Origin: Bradyrhizobium jicamae
GTDB lineage: Bacteria > Pseudomonadota > Alphaproteobacteria > Rhizobiales > Xanthobacteraceae
Length of the DNA stretch: 64,000 nt
NCBI RefSeq assembly: GCF_018130215.1
Contig: NZ_JAFCKQ010000001.1
Coordinates: 124,001 to 188,000 of the forward strand
Reading direction: 5' to 3'
In this document: positions 8,775 through 17,320 of the stretch, piece by piece
Numbering within the stretch: the first letter of the stretch is position 1
Layout of the letters: every line of letters starts with the position of its first letter
The notes under the pieces: generated by a model
Database searches by the model: none
Told to the model about the DNA's origin: nothing
Seen by the model: only the letters and a program-made list of their open reading frames with translations
Translations under genes and position numbers: made by a program

Positions 8775-9251
8775 ATGCCGACCGTCTACGATTTCTCTGC
8801 CAAGTCACTGGCCGGCGACGATGTGCCGATGCAGCGCTTCGAGGGCCAGGTGCTGCTGATCGTCAACACCGCGAGCGCCTGCGGTTTCACGCCACAATAC
8901 AAGGGCCTGCAACAGCTCTACGCCGATTTGTCGCCGCGCGGCTTCGCCGTGCTCGGCTTCCCATGCAACCAGTTCGGCGCGCAGGAGCCGGGCGATGCGA
9001 AACAGATCGCTGACTTCTGCGAGACCAACTATTCCGTGACGTTTCCGATGTTCGCCAAGATCGACGTCAACGGCGCCAACGCGCATCCATTGTATGCGTA
9101 TCTGAAGCGTGAGAAGTCGAGCCTGCTCGGACCCTCGATCAAATGGAACTTCACCAAGTTCCTGGTCGATCGGAACGGCAAGGTGGTGGGACGGCATGCG
9201 CCGACCGCCAGACCCGAAGGATTGAGGAAGGACATCGAGGCGTTGCTATGA
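8775..9251 (+). CDS. glutathione peroxidase
   Basis: 158-residue thiol peroxidase that reduces hydroperoxides using glutathione or thioredoxin. The catalytic residue is Cys36 (ASACGFTPQY) in place of selenocysteine; the second motif GFPCNQFGAQEPG and the third WNFTKFL supply the rest of the tetrad. The length is normal for the bacterial Cys type. The stop overlaps the ATG of the DUF3297 gene by four bases (ATGA), so the two are translationally coupled. Confidence 0.93.
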   Translation: MPTVYDFSAKSLAGDDVPMQRFEGQVLLIVNTASACGFTPQYKGLQQLYADLSPRGFAVLGFPCNQFGAQEPGDAKQIADFCETNYSVTFPMFAKIDVNGANAHPLYAYLKREKSSLLGPSIKWNFTKFLVDRNGKVVGRHAPTARPEGLRKDIEALL

Positions 9252-9511
9252 GCGAGAATGACACCAACGACCAGTTGCCGGATCGTCTGTCGATCGATCC
9301 AAACAGCCCATATTACAACGCGGAGGTTCTCCAGCGCGAAGTCGGCATCCGCTTCAAGGGCGTCGAGAAGACCAATGTCGAAGAATATTGCGTCAGCGAA
9401 GGCTGGGTCCGCGTCACCGCGGGCAATGCGAAGGACCGTCACGGCAATCCGCTGACGCTGAAGGTGCACGGCCCGGTCGAGCCGTACTTCCGGGAGAAGC
9501 CGAAGGCCTGA
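9248..9511 (+). CDS. DUF3297 family protein
   Basis: 87-residue protein of unknown function matching DUF3297: LPDRLSIDPNSPYYN, GIRFKGVEKTNVEEYC, and GWVRVTAGNAKDRHG. Start chosen at the ATG overlapping the peroxidase stop; a longer frame runs inside the peroxidase gene and has no family support. Coupling to glutathione peroxidase hints at an oxidative-stress link, which is inference only. Confidence 0.85.
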   Translation: MSENDTNDQLPDRLSIDPNSPYYNAEVLQREVGIRFKGVEKTNVEEYCVSEGWVRVTAGNAKDRHGNPLTLKVHGPVEPYFREKPKA

Positions 9512-9539
9512 CCGCGCGCCTCGTTGTCGGCATCCGCGA

Positions 9540-9570
9540 TTTGGATTGCTTCGCTTCGCTCGCAATGACA
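9540..9570. repeat. partial palindromic intergenic repeat
   Basis: TTGGATTGCTTCGCTTCGCTCGCAATGA half-element upstream of the tartrate dehydratase gene; only one arm of the repeat seen at 32635-32715 is present. Confidence 0.7.
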
Positions 9571-9610
9571 GTGGACGAACACTGCTGCCACAACCCAGAA
9601 AGCATTCCCC

Positions 9611-10780
9611 ATGTCCGTCCGCATCGTCGACGTCCGCGAGGTGACAAAGCCGATCTCCTCGCCGATCCGCAATGCCTATATCGACTTCACCAGGATGACC
9701 TCGAGCCTGGTTGCCGTGGTCACCGACGTGGTGCGCGACGGCAAACGGGTGGTCGGCTACGGCTTCAACTCCAACGGCCGTTACGGGCAGGGCGGCCTGA
9801 TCCGCGAACGCTTTGCGCCGCGGCTGCTCGAGGCTGATCCGAAATCGCTGCTTGATGCCGATGGCAGCAATCTCGATCCCGACAAGGTGTGGTCGACCCT
9901 GATGTCGAACGAGAAGCCGGGCGGCCATGGCGAGCGCTCGGTCGCGGTCGGCACCATCGACATGGCGGTGTGGGACGCGGTTGCGAAGATCGCGGGCAAG
10001 CCGCTATTCCGCCTCCTCGCCGAGCGCCATGGGCTATCAGCCAATCCGCGTGTCTTCGTCTATGCCGCGGGCGGCTACTACTATCCGGGCAAGGACCTGA
10101 GCGCACTGCGCAGGGAGATGCGCAGCTATCTCGACCGCGGCTACAACGTCGTGAAGATGAAGATCGGCGGCGCGCCGATCGCCGAAGACCGCGAGCGCAT
10201 CGAGGCGGTGCTCGACGAGATCGGCCGCCACGCGCAGCTCGCCGTCGACGCCAACGGCCGCTTCGACCTGGAGACCGCGATCGCCTACGCGAAAATGCTG
10301 CGGGAGTATCCGCTGTTCTGGTACGAGGAGGCCGGCGATCCCCTCGACTATTCGCTGCAGGCCGCGCTCGCCGAATTCTATCCGGGGCCGATGGCGACCG
10401 GCGAAAACCTGTTCAGCCATCAGGACGCCAGGAACCTGATCCGCTACGGCGGCATGCGCACGGATCGCGACTGGCTGCAATTCGACTGCGCGCTGTCATA
10501 CGGGTTGTGCGAGTATCAGCGCACGCTGGCGGTGCTGACCACGCATGGCTGGTCGCCCAGCCGCTGCATCCCGCATGGGGGCCATCAGATGTCACTCAAT
10601 ATCGCGGCCGGCCTCGGCCTCGGCGGCAATGAGAGCTATCCCGACCTGTTCCAGCCCTATGGCGGGTTCCCGGACGGTGTGCGCGTCGAGGGCGGCCACA
10701 TCACGATGCCGGACCTGCCGGGCATCGGATTCGAGGGAAAGTCCGATCTTTATAAGGAAATGAAAGCGCTGGCGGAGTGA
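9611..10780 (+). CDS. tarD: D(-)-tartrate dehydratase (enolase superfamily)
   Basis: 389-residue enolase-superfamily enzyme predicted to dehydrate D-tartrate to oxaloacetate. Length and catalytic residues agree with the characterised TarD of Bradyrhizobium japonicum as I recall it: K184 in VKMKIGG, metal ligands D213 (VDANGR), E239 (WYEE) and E265 (GENLF), and H322 in PHGGHQ. Surrounding segments such as GGYYYPGK and FDCALSYGLCEYQ are specific to this group. It stands alone between a repeat and a regulated membrane-protein gene, with no dedicated transporter next to it. Substrate identity rests on family similarity. Confidence 0.92.
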   Translation: MSVRIVDVREVTKPISSPIRNAYIDFTRMTSSLVAVVTDVVRDGKRVVGYGFNSNGRYGQGGLIRERFAPRLLEADPKSLLDADGSNLDPDKVWSTLMSNEKPGGHGERSVAVGTIDMAVWDAVAKIAGKPLFRLLAERHGLSANPRVFVYAAGGYYYPGKDLSALRREMRSYLDRGYNVVKMKIGGAPIAEDRERIEAVLDEIGRHAQLAVDANGRFDLETAIAYAKMLREYPLFWYEEAGDPLDYSLQAALAEFYPGPMATGENLFSHQDARNLIRYGGMRTDRDWLQFDCALSYGLCEYQRTLAVLTTHGWSPSRCIPHGGHQMSLNIAAGLGLGGNESYPDLFQPYGGFPDGVRVEGGHITMPDLPGIGFEGKSDLYKEMKALAE

Positions 10781-10829
10781 CGCCGGGGACCGCGCACACA
10801 GCCGGAGCAAGTCCGCTTACGGGGTCTTT

Positions 10830-10864
10830 TGAGCGTCGCTCATATTTTTCTTGAACGTTGCTCA
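10830..10864. promoter_or_regulatory. two operator-like palindromes 22 bases apart
   Basis: TGAGCGTCGCTCA at 10830-10842 is a 13-base palindrome; TGAACGTTGCTCA at 10852-10864 is an imperfect copy in the same register. Start-to-start distance is 22 bases, about two helical turns, so two dimers could bind one face of the DNA. The second site covers the -35 box of the promoter below. The protein that binds is unknown; no regulator gene is adjacent. Confidence 0.6.
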
Positions 10865-10878
10865 TACTTCCGTATACT
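10851..10878 (+). promoter_or_regulatory. sigma-70-type promoter for the downstream membrane protein
   Basis: TTGAAC at 10851-10856 and TATACT at 10873-10878 are separated by 16 bases, a good housekeeping promoter facing the gene at 10975. The -35 is overlapped by an operator-like palindrome, suggesting repression. Confidence 0.6.
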
Positions 10879-10905
10879 CATCTGCAATTCCACGACGATG
10901 CATGC

Positions 10906-10933
10906 GCGACACGCGACACGCGACACGCGACAG
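10906..10933. repeat. four tandem copies of a 7-base unit
   Basis: GCGACAC repeated three times followed by GCGACAG, lying in the 5' untranslated region of the membrane protein gene about 40 bases before its ribosome site. Copy number may vary between strains. Confidence 0.8.
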
Positions 10934-10974
10934 GGCGTGCGCGGGCGCTCACCTGGCAGCGGAGGATTGCGGCA

Positions 10975-12027
10975 ATGCGGTATTCTGACGATGATCTTCG
11001 GACGGCGGCGAATGCCGGCGTGATCAGCGCGACGGATTTGCAACGGCTCGTGGCGTTCCTGTCGGAGCGGGCAGCGGTCAACGATGTCGCGCCAGCGGCG
11101 AAGTTCGATGCTGCCCATCTGCTCTGGTACGCCGGCGCCCTGATCGTGATCGGCGCCATGGGCCTGTTCTCGACCGTGGCGTTCTCGCAAATGGGGGGCC
11201 GCGCGCTCATGCTCTCCGCGATCGCCTACGCGACCGTCTTCACCGCGGCCGGCCACTACCTTTGGCATCGGAAGAATTTGCGCGTCCCGGGCGGCCTCCT
11301 GATCGCGATCGCGGTGTCGATGGCGCCGCTCGCGGTTTTCGGCATTCAGGAGGAACTCGGCTGGTGGGGGAGGTTCGGAAAGCCAGGCACAGTCCAGGAC
11401 TTCTATGCCTGGATCAAAGGCAGCTGGGTGTTCATGGAGACGGCGACCATCGTCGCCGGTGCGCTTGCGCTGCGCTACTACCGTTTTGCCTTCATCGTCG
11501 CGATCATCGCGGTCGCGCTGTGGTTCATGTCGATGGACCTGGCGCCATGGTTCAGCGGCACGGCCTACGCCGATTTCGCGACGCGGCGCCGGGTCTCTGT
11601 CTGGTTCGGCCTGCTCGTGCTCGCTCTGGCCTGGATCATCGACTATCGCAGCCGCAACGGCGACTTCGCATTCTGGCTGCATCTGTTCGGGCTGATGGCG
11701 TTCTGGGGCGGCATCACCGCGTCCGATAGTGCAACCGAGCTTGGAAGAGCGCTCTATTGCCTGTTCAATGTCGGCCTGCTCGCGCTCGCCGTGATCCTGA
11801 TGCGACGTGCCTATGCAGTGTTCGGCGCATTCGGCATCTGTCTCTATCTCGGCCATCTCGCCAACATCGTGTTCAAGGACTCGCTGCTGTTCCCCTTCGC
11901 CCTGTCGGTGATCGGGATTGCCGTGATCGCAGCCGGGCTGTTCTATCATCGCAGGCAGGATGAAATCGCCGCATCGCTCTCCGCGCACCTGCCCAAGGCC
12001 GTGCTGCGGCTGCGGCCTTCGCATTGA
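10975..12027 (+). CDS. multi-pass membrane protein, DUF2157-like
   Basis: 350-residue integral membrane protein of unknown function. A cytoplasmic N-terminal segment (about residues 1-45, DDDLRTAANAGVISATDLQRL) resembles the helical start of DUF2157 proteins, and is followed by roughly ten hydrophobic segments. ATG at 10975 is chosen over upstream in-frame starts because GGAGGA precedes it at ideal spacing. Transcribed from its own promoter with operator-like palindromes, and closed by a strong hairpin. Function unknown. Confidence 0.75.
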   Translation: MRYSDDDLRTAANAGVISATDLQRLVAFLSERAAVNDVAPAAKFDAAHLLWYAGALIVIGAMGLFSTVAFSQMGGRALMLSAIAYATVFTAAGHYLWHRKNLRVPGGLLIAIAVSMAPLAVFGIQEELGWWGRFGKPGTVQDFYAWIKGSWVFMETATIVAGALALRYYRFAFIVAIIAVALWFMSMDLAPWFSGTAYADFATRRRVSVWFGLLVLALAWIIDYRSRNGDFAFWLHLFGLMAFWGGITASDSATELGRALYCLFNVGLLALAVILMRRAYAVFGAFGICLYLGHLANIVFKDSLLFPFALSVIGIAVIAAGLFYHRRQDEIAASLSAHLPKAVLRLRPSH

Positions 12028-12049
12028 CCGGAGAGGGATTGTTGCGAAC

Positions 12050-12075
12050 AAGCCGCCCGGAAAAGCGGGCGGCTT
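12050..12075 (+). terminator. hairpin terminator after the DUF2157-like gene
   Basis: Perfect 10-base stem AAGCCGCCCG / CGGGCGGCTT with a GAAAAG loop, 22 bases after the stop. The following GCGATTTC is only weakly T-rich. Confidence 0.7.
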
Positions 12076-12115
12076 GCGATTTCGGATCATGCCTCAAGCA
12101 CGATGAGATAAGGCC

Positions 12116-12221
12116 GAATCGTCATCGCGCTTTAGCTCTTTGTTTGAGCATGATCTCCGCGCAAACGCGTTTCGCGTTTGTCGCGAGGGAAAACCGCTGC
12201 ACACTTTCCGGATCGCGCTCT
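12116..12221. repeat. rhizobial intergenic repeat with CAAACGCG hairpin
   Basis: Element containing GAGCATGATCTCCGCGC, the hairpin CAAACGCG-TTT-CGCGTTTG (12162-12180), and GGAAAACCGCTGCACACTT. This pattern is a familiar dispersed repeat of Bradyrhizobium genomes. It separates two convergent genes. Confidence 0.7.
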
Positions 12222-12990
12222 AGTACTTGCTGATGCCAGTCGCGCCGAAGCGATAGTTGATCCGCGCGGTGACGAGGTCGATGTCCTGGCCGATATCCTC
12301 GTTGCGGGTGTTGACGCCGAGATTGGCCGCCGTCACGCCGGTGAAGGCGACGTTGTCGGTGCCCATGAACAGATGGTCGTATTCGAGGGCCACCGACCAG
12401 TCCGGCGCAAAGCCGTACTCGAAGCCGACGCCGACGGTTCCGCCCCATCGGGTGTCATTGGCCGAGGAGAGCTCGGCGCCCGTTGGTATCGACCAGCTGG
12501 AATATTGATTGCCCGTGACGGCCGCGCCACCCTTCACGTAGAGCAGGACGTTGTTCCAGGCGTAGCCGATCTGGCCGGTGAACAGGCCGAATGAATCGAC
12601 GTTGCTCTGGTTCGAGATGTTGGGAAACACCAGGCTGGTGCTGGACCCGGACAGGTTGGCCCAGTTGCCTTGCGCTTCCACGCCGAACACCCACGACGCG
12701 GACTGCCAGCGATAGCCGATTTGTCCGCCGACCGTGCCGCCCGATCCGGTGCCGCAGCCCTCGGCCGCGCTCGGGATCACCGCAGTGCCGAAGAAGCTGG
12801 TGTTGCTCCAGCAGTTGCGATTCCATCCGCCGCCGCCGTTGATACCGACGTAGAAGCCGCTCCAATCATAGGCGGGCGAAACCATCGGCGGCGCCTTGGT
12901 CGGCACGTAGCTGCGCGGAGCGAGGTCAGCCGCAAAGGCCGGTGTGCCGATTGCCGCGAGGCCGGCAACGCTGAGCAGAATTCTTTTCAT
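12220..12990 (-). CDS. outer-membrane beta-barrel protein (Omp25/31-like)
   Basis: 256-residue secreted protein with an N-terminal signal peptide (RILLSVAGLAAIGTPAFAAD) and an eight-stranded type barrel. Typical features are YDWSGFYVGINGGGGWN, GGQIGYRWQ, GVEAQGNWA, and a terminal strand VTARINYRFG. ATG at 12990 is the start that directly yields the signal peptide. Rhizobiales carry many such paralogues; they are thought to be structural or minor porins. It ends convergently with the membrane-protein gene. Confidence 0.88.
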   Translation of the reverse strand: MKRILLSVAGLAAIGTPAFAADLAPRSYVPTKAPPMVSPAYDWSGFYVGINGGGGWNRNCWSNTSFFGTAVIPSAAEGCGTGSGGTVGGQIGYRWQSASWVFGVEAQGNWANLSGSSTSLVFPNISNQSNVDSFGLFTGQIGYAWNNVLLYVKGGAAVTGNQYSSWSIPTGAELSSANDTRWGGTVGVGFEYGFAPDWSVALEYDHLFMGTDNVAFTGVTAANLGVNTRNEDIGQDIDLVTARINYRFGATGISKY

Positions 12991-13308
12991 GATGAGTCCC
13001 CATGCGGTTTCACTGCCAACCCCGCTGGCAAGCATAGGAAGAATCCCGCCGGTGTATCGTGAAATTGTCGCAAGCTCGATGAATGTCGATTTGGTAATCA
13101 CGTTTCCGCTTTTGTCTGCGAGAGACAGAAGTTGCGCGTGTGAACCAGGCAAACCCACGAAGCCGCGTCAATCGCCGGTTTTTCGCGATGCCTGCGAAGC
13201 GGTTGGCAAATCCGTGAACTGCGGGCCTGCGGATGTCGAATGTATCGCGATCGACACACTTCTGCGCAGCGACGCTTGGGCGGAGACGTCAGTCGAGGCG
13301 GAGTCGCG
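12991..13308. other. intergenic region upstream of the outer-membrane protein gene
   Basis: About 320 bases that must include the leftward promoter for the barrel protein gene. I see no repeat, hairpin or convincing ORF in it. Confidence 0.5.
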
Positions 13309-13596
13309 CTAAAACGTTTCTGTGATCGCGGCTCGATTGCCCCGCTCAAGAGCGCTGGCGGCTGCAAGATACCTGTCCGCCATGATCAGCATCGCGGTGC
13401 GCAGCTCGGGCATTGTGGACTCTTCTGCCAGTTGTCGGCAGATGCGCTCCAGTCGTCGATAGTCGCCGATCTCCGCACGACGTGACCGCGAACGACCCAA
13501 CCGCCGGATCAGGCCAATGCGGCACTGCACGGCCTTGAATGATCCGCTCGTCGGCTGCTGGCGGCGTTCGATGTTACAGTTCTGAAGCATTGACAT
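13309..13596 (-). CDS. small conserved hypothetical protein
   Basis: 95-residue protein, not recognised with certainty. The C-terminal half, RRLERICRQLAEESTMPELRTAMLIMADRYLAAA, resembles a helical segment recurring in many short bradyrhizobial proteins of unknown function. Basic N-terminal half. Start taken at ATG 13596, which gives MSMLQN; a longer frame upstream runs through a hairpin and looks non-coding. No clear ribosome site. Confidence 0.55.
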   Translation of the reverse strand: MSMLQNCNIERRQQPTSGSFKAVQCRIGLIRRLGRSRSRRAEIGDYRRLERICRQLAEESTMPELRTAMLIMADRYLAAASALERGNRAAITETF

Positions 13597-13711
13597 ATCT
13601 TGTCTTGCCCGCACTGGTCCCGAGCCGACGCGGCACTTTCTTCCTTGTGGTGCGATCGGCAAGTGAACGTTTGGCAACCTGACCGCAGCCGCACGCTTCC
13701 CAAAGACGTGA

Positions 13712-13734
13712 ATGCCCGGGACAGGCCCGGGCAT
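13712..13734 (-). terminator. hairpin downstream of malonyl-CoA decarboxylase gene
   Basis: Perfect arms ATGCCCGGG (13712-13720) and CCCGGGCAT (13726-13734), 26 bases past the minus-strand stop at 13760. No T tract follows, so it may be a stabilising stem rather than a true intrinsic terminator. Confidence 0.5.
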
Positions 13735-13759
13735 CAGCAAGGCAGAGAAGTGGCTCGCT

Positions 13760-15112
13760 TTACCCGAGCCGCATGTCCAGGAGTCGCCGGCCGTCGCCCT
13801 TGAGCAGCTTCTTCACTGCGCTGGAGGCGATAACCTCGCCATTGTTGGCGTAGGCCTCGTGGTTCTTCTCGATGTCGTCGAGGCGGTAGAGATAGTTGAC
13901 CATGACGCCGGCGGATTCGCGCAGGCCCTTGGGTGAGAGATCGCCGAGCCAGTTGATCCGCTCCAGCCGCGCGCCATTGCCGAGATGGAAGCGCGCGACC
14001 GAGTCGATCATGCGTCCCTTGTTCGTGCGCGCCTTCAGGAAATAATACGCCGCGAGCGGCTCGAGCACGGCGCGCAGCTGCGTCGTCAGCTCGGCATCCT
14101 CGATCCAGTCCGACTTGTCGAGGTTTCCCAGCAGCGTGCGTTCCTCGTCGGTGGCGGGGACGTCCTTGGCCTCCTTGATCCACTGCATGAAGCCCGGCAC
14201 CGGCGACAGCGTGACGAAACTGTCGAGCTTCGGCAGCTCGCGGCGCAACTCCTCGACCACCTGCTTGATCAGGAAGCTGCCGAACGAGATGCCGCCGAGC
14301 CCGCGCTGGGTGTTGGAGATCGAATAGAAAACGGCCGTGCGCGCGCGCTCGGTCGGCACCACCTGGCGCTCCTCGGCGAGCAGCGGCGCGATCGCGCCGG
14401 GGATTGCCTCGGTCAGCGCGACCTCGACGAAGATCAGCGGTTCGTCCGGCAGCGCCGGATGGAAGAAGGCGTAGCAGCGGCGGTCGACCGGATCGATGCG
14501 GCGGCGCAGATCGTCCCAGTCGCGGATTTCGTGCACGGCCTCGTAACGGATGATCTTTTCCAGAATATTGGCCGGCGACGACCAGTCTATCCTGCGCAGC
14601 ACGAGGAATCCCCTGTTGAACCAGGACGAGAGCAGATGCACCACGTCGCGGTCGAGCGCGGCGAGGTCCTTGTTGCCCTTCGTCAATGAAAGCAGATCCG
14701 TTCGCATCGACACCAGCTCGCCGGTGCCGCCCGGCGCGCGGTTGAGCCGGCGAATCAACTCCTGTCGCCGCGGCTCGGAGGCGAAGTGCAGATCGCTGGC
14801 GTCGTCGCCATTGGTCTGTGCGCGCCAGCTTTCGATCGCCTGCAACAGCTTGCCGCGATCGGGTCCGAAATCGCGGGCCAGCGACTGGAAGAAAGTCAGG
14901 CGGCCTGATGCATCAAGGTGGTGGTAGCGGTCAAGCACCTCGCGTGCCATGGCGGTGCCGGACGCCTCGCCGCGGCCCGACAGCAGCGCTTCGCACAATT
15001 CCACGAGTTCGGAGGCGTCCTGCCCGTCGTCGGCCGCGCTGGCGCGCCGCAGCAGGGTGCGGCCGCGTTCGGAAATCGTCGAGAGCAGATCGGAAAAGAA
15101 GGCGTTGGCCAT
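13760..15112 (-). CDS. malonyl-CoA decarboxylase
   Basis: 450-residue enzyme converting malonyl-CoA to acetyl-CoA and CO2. The N-terminal helical domain is followed by the acetyltransferase-like catalytic domain with SISNTQRGLGGISFG (catalytic Ser region) and H376 in FHLGNGARLERINW, matching the Ser and His of the human enzyme. In rhizobia this enzyme (MatA) is often encoded with a malonyl-CoA synthetase and malonate carrier; here neither is adjacent. The neighbours are a regulator and an MFS transporter, which might serve a related acid, as inference. Confidence 0.93.
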   Translation of the reverse strand: MANAFFSDLLSTISERGRTLLRRASAADDGQDASELVELCEALLSGRGEASGTAMAREVLDRYHHLDASGRLTFFQSLARDFGPDRGKLLQAIESWRAQTNGDDASDLHFASEPRRQELIRRLNRAPGGTGELVSMRTDLLSLTKGNKDLAALDRDVVHLLSSWFNRGFLVLRRIDWSSPANILEKIIRYEAVHEIRDWDDLRRRIDPVDRRCYAFFHPALPDEPLIFVEVALTEAIPGAIAPLLAEERQVVPTERARTAVFYSISNTQRGLGGISFGSFLIKQVVEELRRELPKLDSFVTLSPVPGFMQWIKEAKDVPATDEERTLLGNLDKSDWIEDAELTTQLRAVLEPLAAYYFLKARTNKGRMIDSVARFHLGNGARLERINWLGDLSPKGLRESAGVMVNYLYRLDDIEKNHEAYANNGEVIASSAVKKLLKGDGRRLLDMRLG

Positions 15113-15235
15113 AGGCAGTTCATGTCCGGTGTTGCCGAACCTTACACGGATTTAAGGTCGGGGGTATCGGAATCAAGCGCATGGATCGTACGGAAATATG
15201 TCGCGGCTCGCGGCGGTATAATTCGTCACGGCGTG

Positions 15236-16045
15236 TCATGCCTTCTCGGCAAATTCCGTCGGCGTCTTGCCGGTGACCTGGCGAAACGCATGCGAGAACG
15301 CCGGCACGCTGGCATAGCCGAGGTCGGCGGCGACCTGCTTGACCGAGACATTGGTCCCGGCCGACAGCCGCTCGATCGCAGCCGCGATGCGGGCGCGCTG
15401 GCACCAGCTCTTGAAGGAGAGCTGGGTCTCTGCCGAGAACAGCCGCGACAGCGTTCGTGCCGAGGTGCCGACCTGGCCGGCCAGCGTCTCGATCTCATGG
15501 TCGCGGGTCGGATCAGCCAGCACGATGTCGGCGGCGCGGCGGCAGCGCGGCTCCTGCGGCAGCGGAATGAAGGTCGCGGAGTCCTCCGCCTGGTGCAACT
15601 CCAGCATCACCAGCCTGATCAGGAGCTCGATGCGTTCGTCGCTGCTCGCCGCGTCGAACAGCGCGAGGATCGCCTGGTGCAGCAGCGGCGAAACCCGTAC
15701 CACGAACTCATTGTCGAGGCTGCCGCTGCGCTCCTCGCGCGCCAGCCAGGCCTGGTCGAAATACAGGGTGCGCATCTCGATGTCGGCGAGCACGTCGATC
15801 GCATGGCCGAACAGGGCAGGCACCCAGACTGCGCGGTCCGGGGGCACCAGCCAGCGGCCCTTCGGCGTCGTCACCTGCATGGTGCCCTTGGTGGCGTAGA
15901 CCAGTTGCGCTTCGCGGTGCATGTGCGGATCGAGCCGGACGCCCCTCGCATAGCTGCGTGCGACCAGGTGCACGCCGTCGCTGGTGACGCGCCGCTGCTC
16001 GTAGAGGGCTTTGATTGGCGGATCAGCGATAGTCATTGGCGACAT
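15236..16045 (-). CDS. AraC-family transcriptional regulator
   Basis: 269-residue regulator with an N-terminal cupin-type sensor (PHMHREAQLVYATKGTMQV, about residues 30-100) and a C-terminal double helix-turn-helix (about 170-265, ETLAGQVGTSARTLSRLF and VAADLGYASVPAFSHAFRQVTGKTP). Start could be 16045 or the second ATG at 16036. It is divergent from the MFS transporter with only 65 bases between them, so it very probably controls that gene. Confidence 0.92.
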   Translation of the reverse strand: MSPMTIADPPIKALYEQRRVTSDGVHLVARSYARGVRLDPHMHREAQLVYATKGTMQVTTPKGRWLVPPDRAVWVPALFGHAIDVLADIEMRTLYFDQAWLAREERSGSLDNEFVVRVSPLLHQAILALFDAASSDERIELLIRLVMLELHQAEDSATFIPLPQEPRCRRAADIVLADPTRDHEIETLAGQVGTSARTLSRLFSAETQLSFKSWCQRARIAAAIERLSAGTNVSVKQVAADLGYASVPAFSHAFRQVTGKTPTEFAEKA

Positions 16046-16110
16046 CCCGTCAGGGCTTCTCCCTATAACCTATTTCCCAGCAATTGAAGATTCGAGCGAG
16101 AAAAGTGCCC

Positions 16111-17289
16111 ATGAACAGCCCCAGCCGGGTGATCAGCTTCGTCAATTCAGCCCATTTCATCGACCACTATGCGATGCTGATTTTCGCCGCCGCCGTCATC
16201 ATCATGGGGCCCGCGCTCGGGATGGCCTATTCGGAGCTGCTGCCCTACGCGACCCCGGGCTTCATCGCCTTCGGCGCCGGCTCGCTGATCACGGGCTGGC
16301 TCGGCGACCGCTGGAGCCGCCGCCACATGATGTTGATCTTCTTCGTCGGGATCGGCCTTGCCATGATCTCGGTCGGCTTCGTCTCGAGCCCGCTGCAACT
16401 CGGGGCGGCCTTGCTGGCGATCGGCATCTTCGCCTCGATCTACCATCCGGTCGGCACCGCGATGATCGTGTCCTATGCCGAGAAGCTCGGCGCCGAGATG
16501 GGGATCAACGGGGTCTGGGGCAATCTCGGCGTGGCCTCCTCGGCGCTGGTCACCGGCGTGATCGGCCAGTATCTCGGCTGGCGCTGGGCCTTCATCGTGC
16601 CGGGCGTGATCACGGTGCTGATCGGCCTCGCCTTCGCGATGACAGTCGTGCATGAGGACCGCAAGGGCTCGAAGCAGGCGGCCGCCCAGGTCCGCGTCGC
16701 CAAGGAGGACATGTGGCGGGTGGTCCTTTCGCTGCTGATCGTGGTGATCGCGATCTCGACCACGTTCAATGCGGTGACGGTGGCGCTGCCGAAACTGTTC
16801 GCCGAACGGCTCGCCGATTTGACCAAAAGCCCGGCGCTGCTCGGCCTGATCGCGGCCGGCGTCTACGTGTTCGGCGCGATGACGCAGTACACGATCGGGC
16901 GTCTCCTGGACAGGCATTCGCTGAAGTCGGTGGCGCTGCCGCTGTCGTTCATGCTGGCGCCGTTCCTCTACATGGCCGCGACCCTCTCGAACCTGCCGCT
17001 CATCGTGGTTTCGATCGGGATCGTGATGGGCGCCTTCGGCCAGGTCACCGTCAACGACGCCATGGTCGGAAAATACACCACTGAGGAATGGCGCTCGCGC
17101 GCCTATGCGGTGCGCTACTTCGTCGGCTTCACCGCAGCCGGTGCGTCGGTCGGTCTTGTCGCCTGGCTCTACGACCGGGGTGGCTTCACGATGATGCTGC
17201 ACGCGTTCGCGGCGCTCTGCCTGCTCGCGATCGCGGCTGCGATCATTCTGCCGCGCGAGATCAAGGCGCCGGCCGCGCGGGCAGGCTAA
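16111..17289 (+). CDS. MFS transporter, fosmidomycin-resistance-like
   Basis: 392-residue inner-membrane transporter with twelve predicted helices. The loop after helix 2 carries GDRWSRRHMM, the MFS motif A variant, and the early SAHFIDHYAML resembles Fsr-type exporters. ATG at 16111 is favoured over an upstream in-frame start that adds a charged extension. Divergently transcribed from the AraC regulator, so probably inducible by its effector; substrate unknown. Confidence 0.88.
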   Translation: MNSPSRVISFVNSAHFIDHYAMLIFAAAVIIMGPALGMAYSELLPYATPGFIAFGAGSLITGWLGDRWSRRHMMLIFFVGIGLAMISVGFVSSPLQLGAALLAIGIFASIYHPVGTAMIVSYAEKLGAEMGINGVWGNLGVASSALVTGVIGQYLGWRWAFIVPGVITVLIGLAFAMTVVHEDRKGSKQAAAQVRVAKEDMWRVVLSLLIVVIAISTTFNAVTVALPKLFAERLADLTKSPALLGLIAAGVYVFGAMTQYTIGRLLDRHSLKSVALPLSFMLAPFLYMAATLSNLPLIVVSIGIVMGAFGQVTVNDAMVGKYTTEEWRSRAYAVRYFVGFTAAGASVGLVAWLYDRGGFTMMLHAFAALCLLAIAAAIILPREIKAPAARAG

Positions 17290-17320
17290 CCCCATCCCGC
17301 ACGCCACCAGCGTCGCGCTT

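Noticed and set aside
10840..12090. 416-codon minus-strand frame over the membrane protein gene
   Set aside because: The plus-strand frame has membrane helices, a ribosome site and a promoter; the minus frame is Asp/Arg/His-rich shadow.
14918..16087. 389-codon plus-strand frame over the AraC regulator gene
   Set aside because: Antisense to a clear AraC protein with two helix-turn-helix segments; no family match.
16147..17307. 386-codon minus-strand frame over the MFS gene
   Set aside because: Highly charged and repetitive, antisense to a clear transporter.
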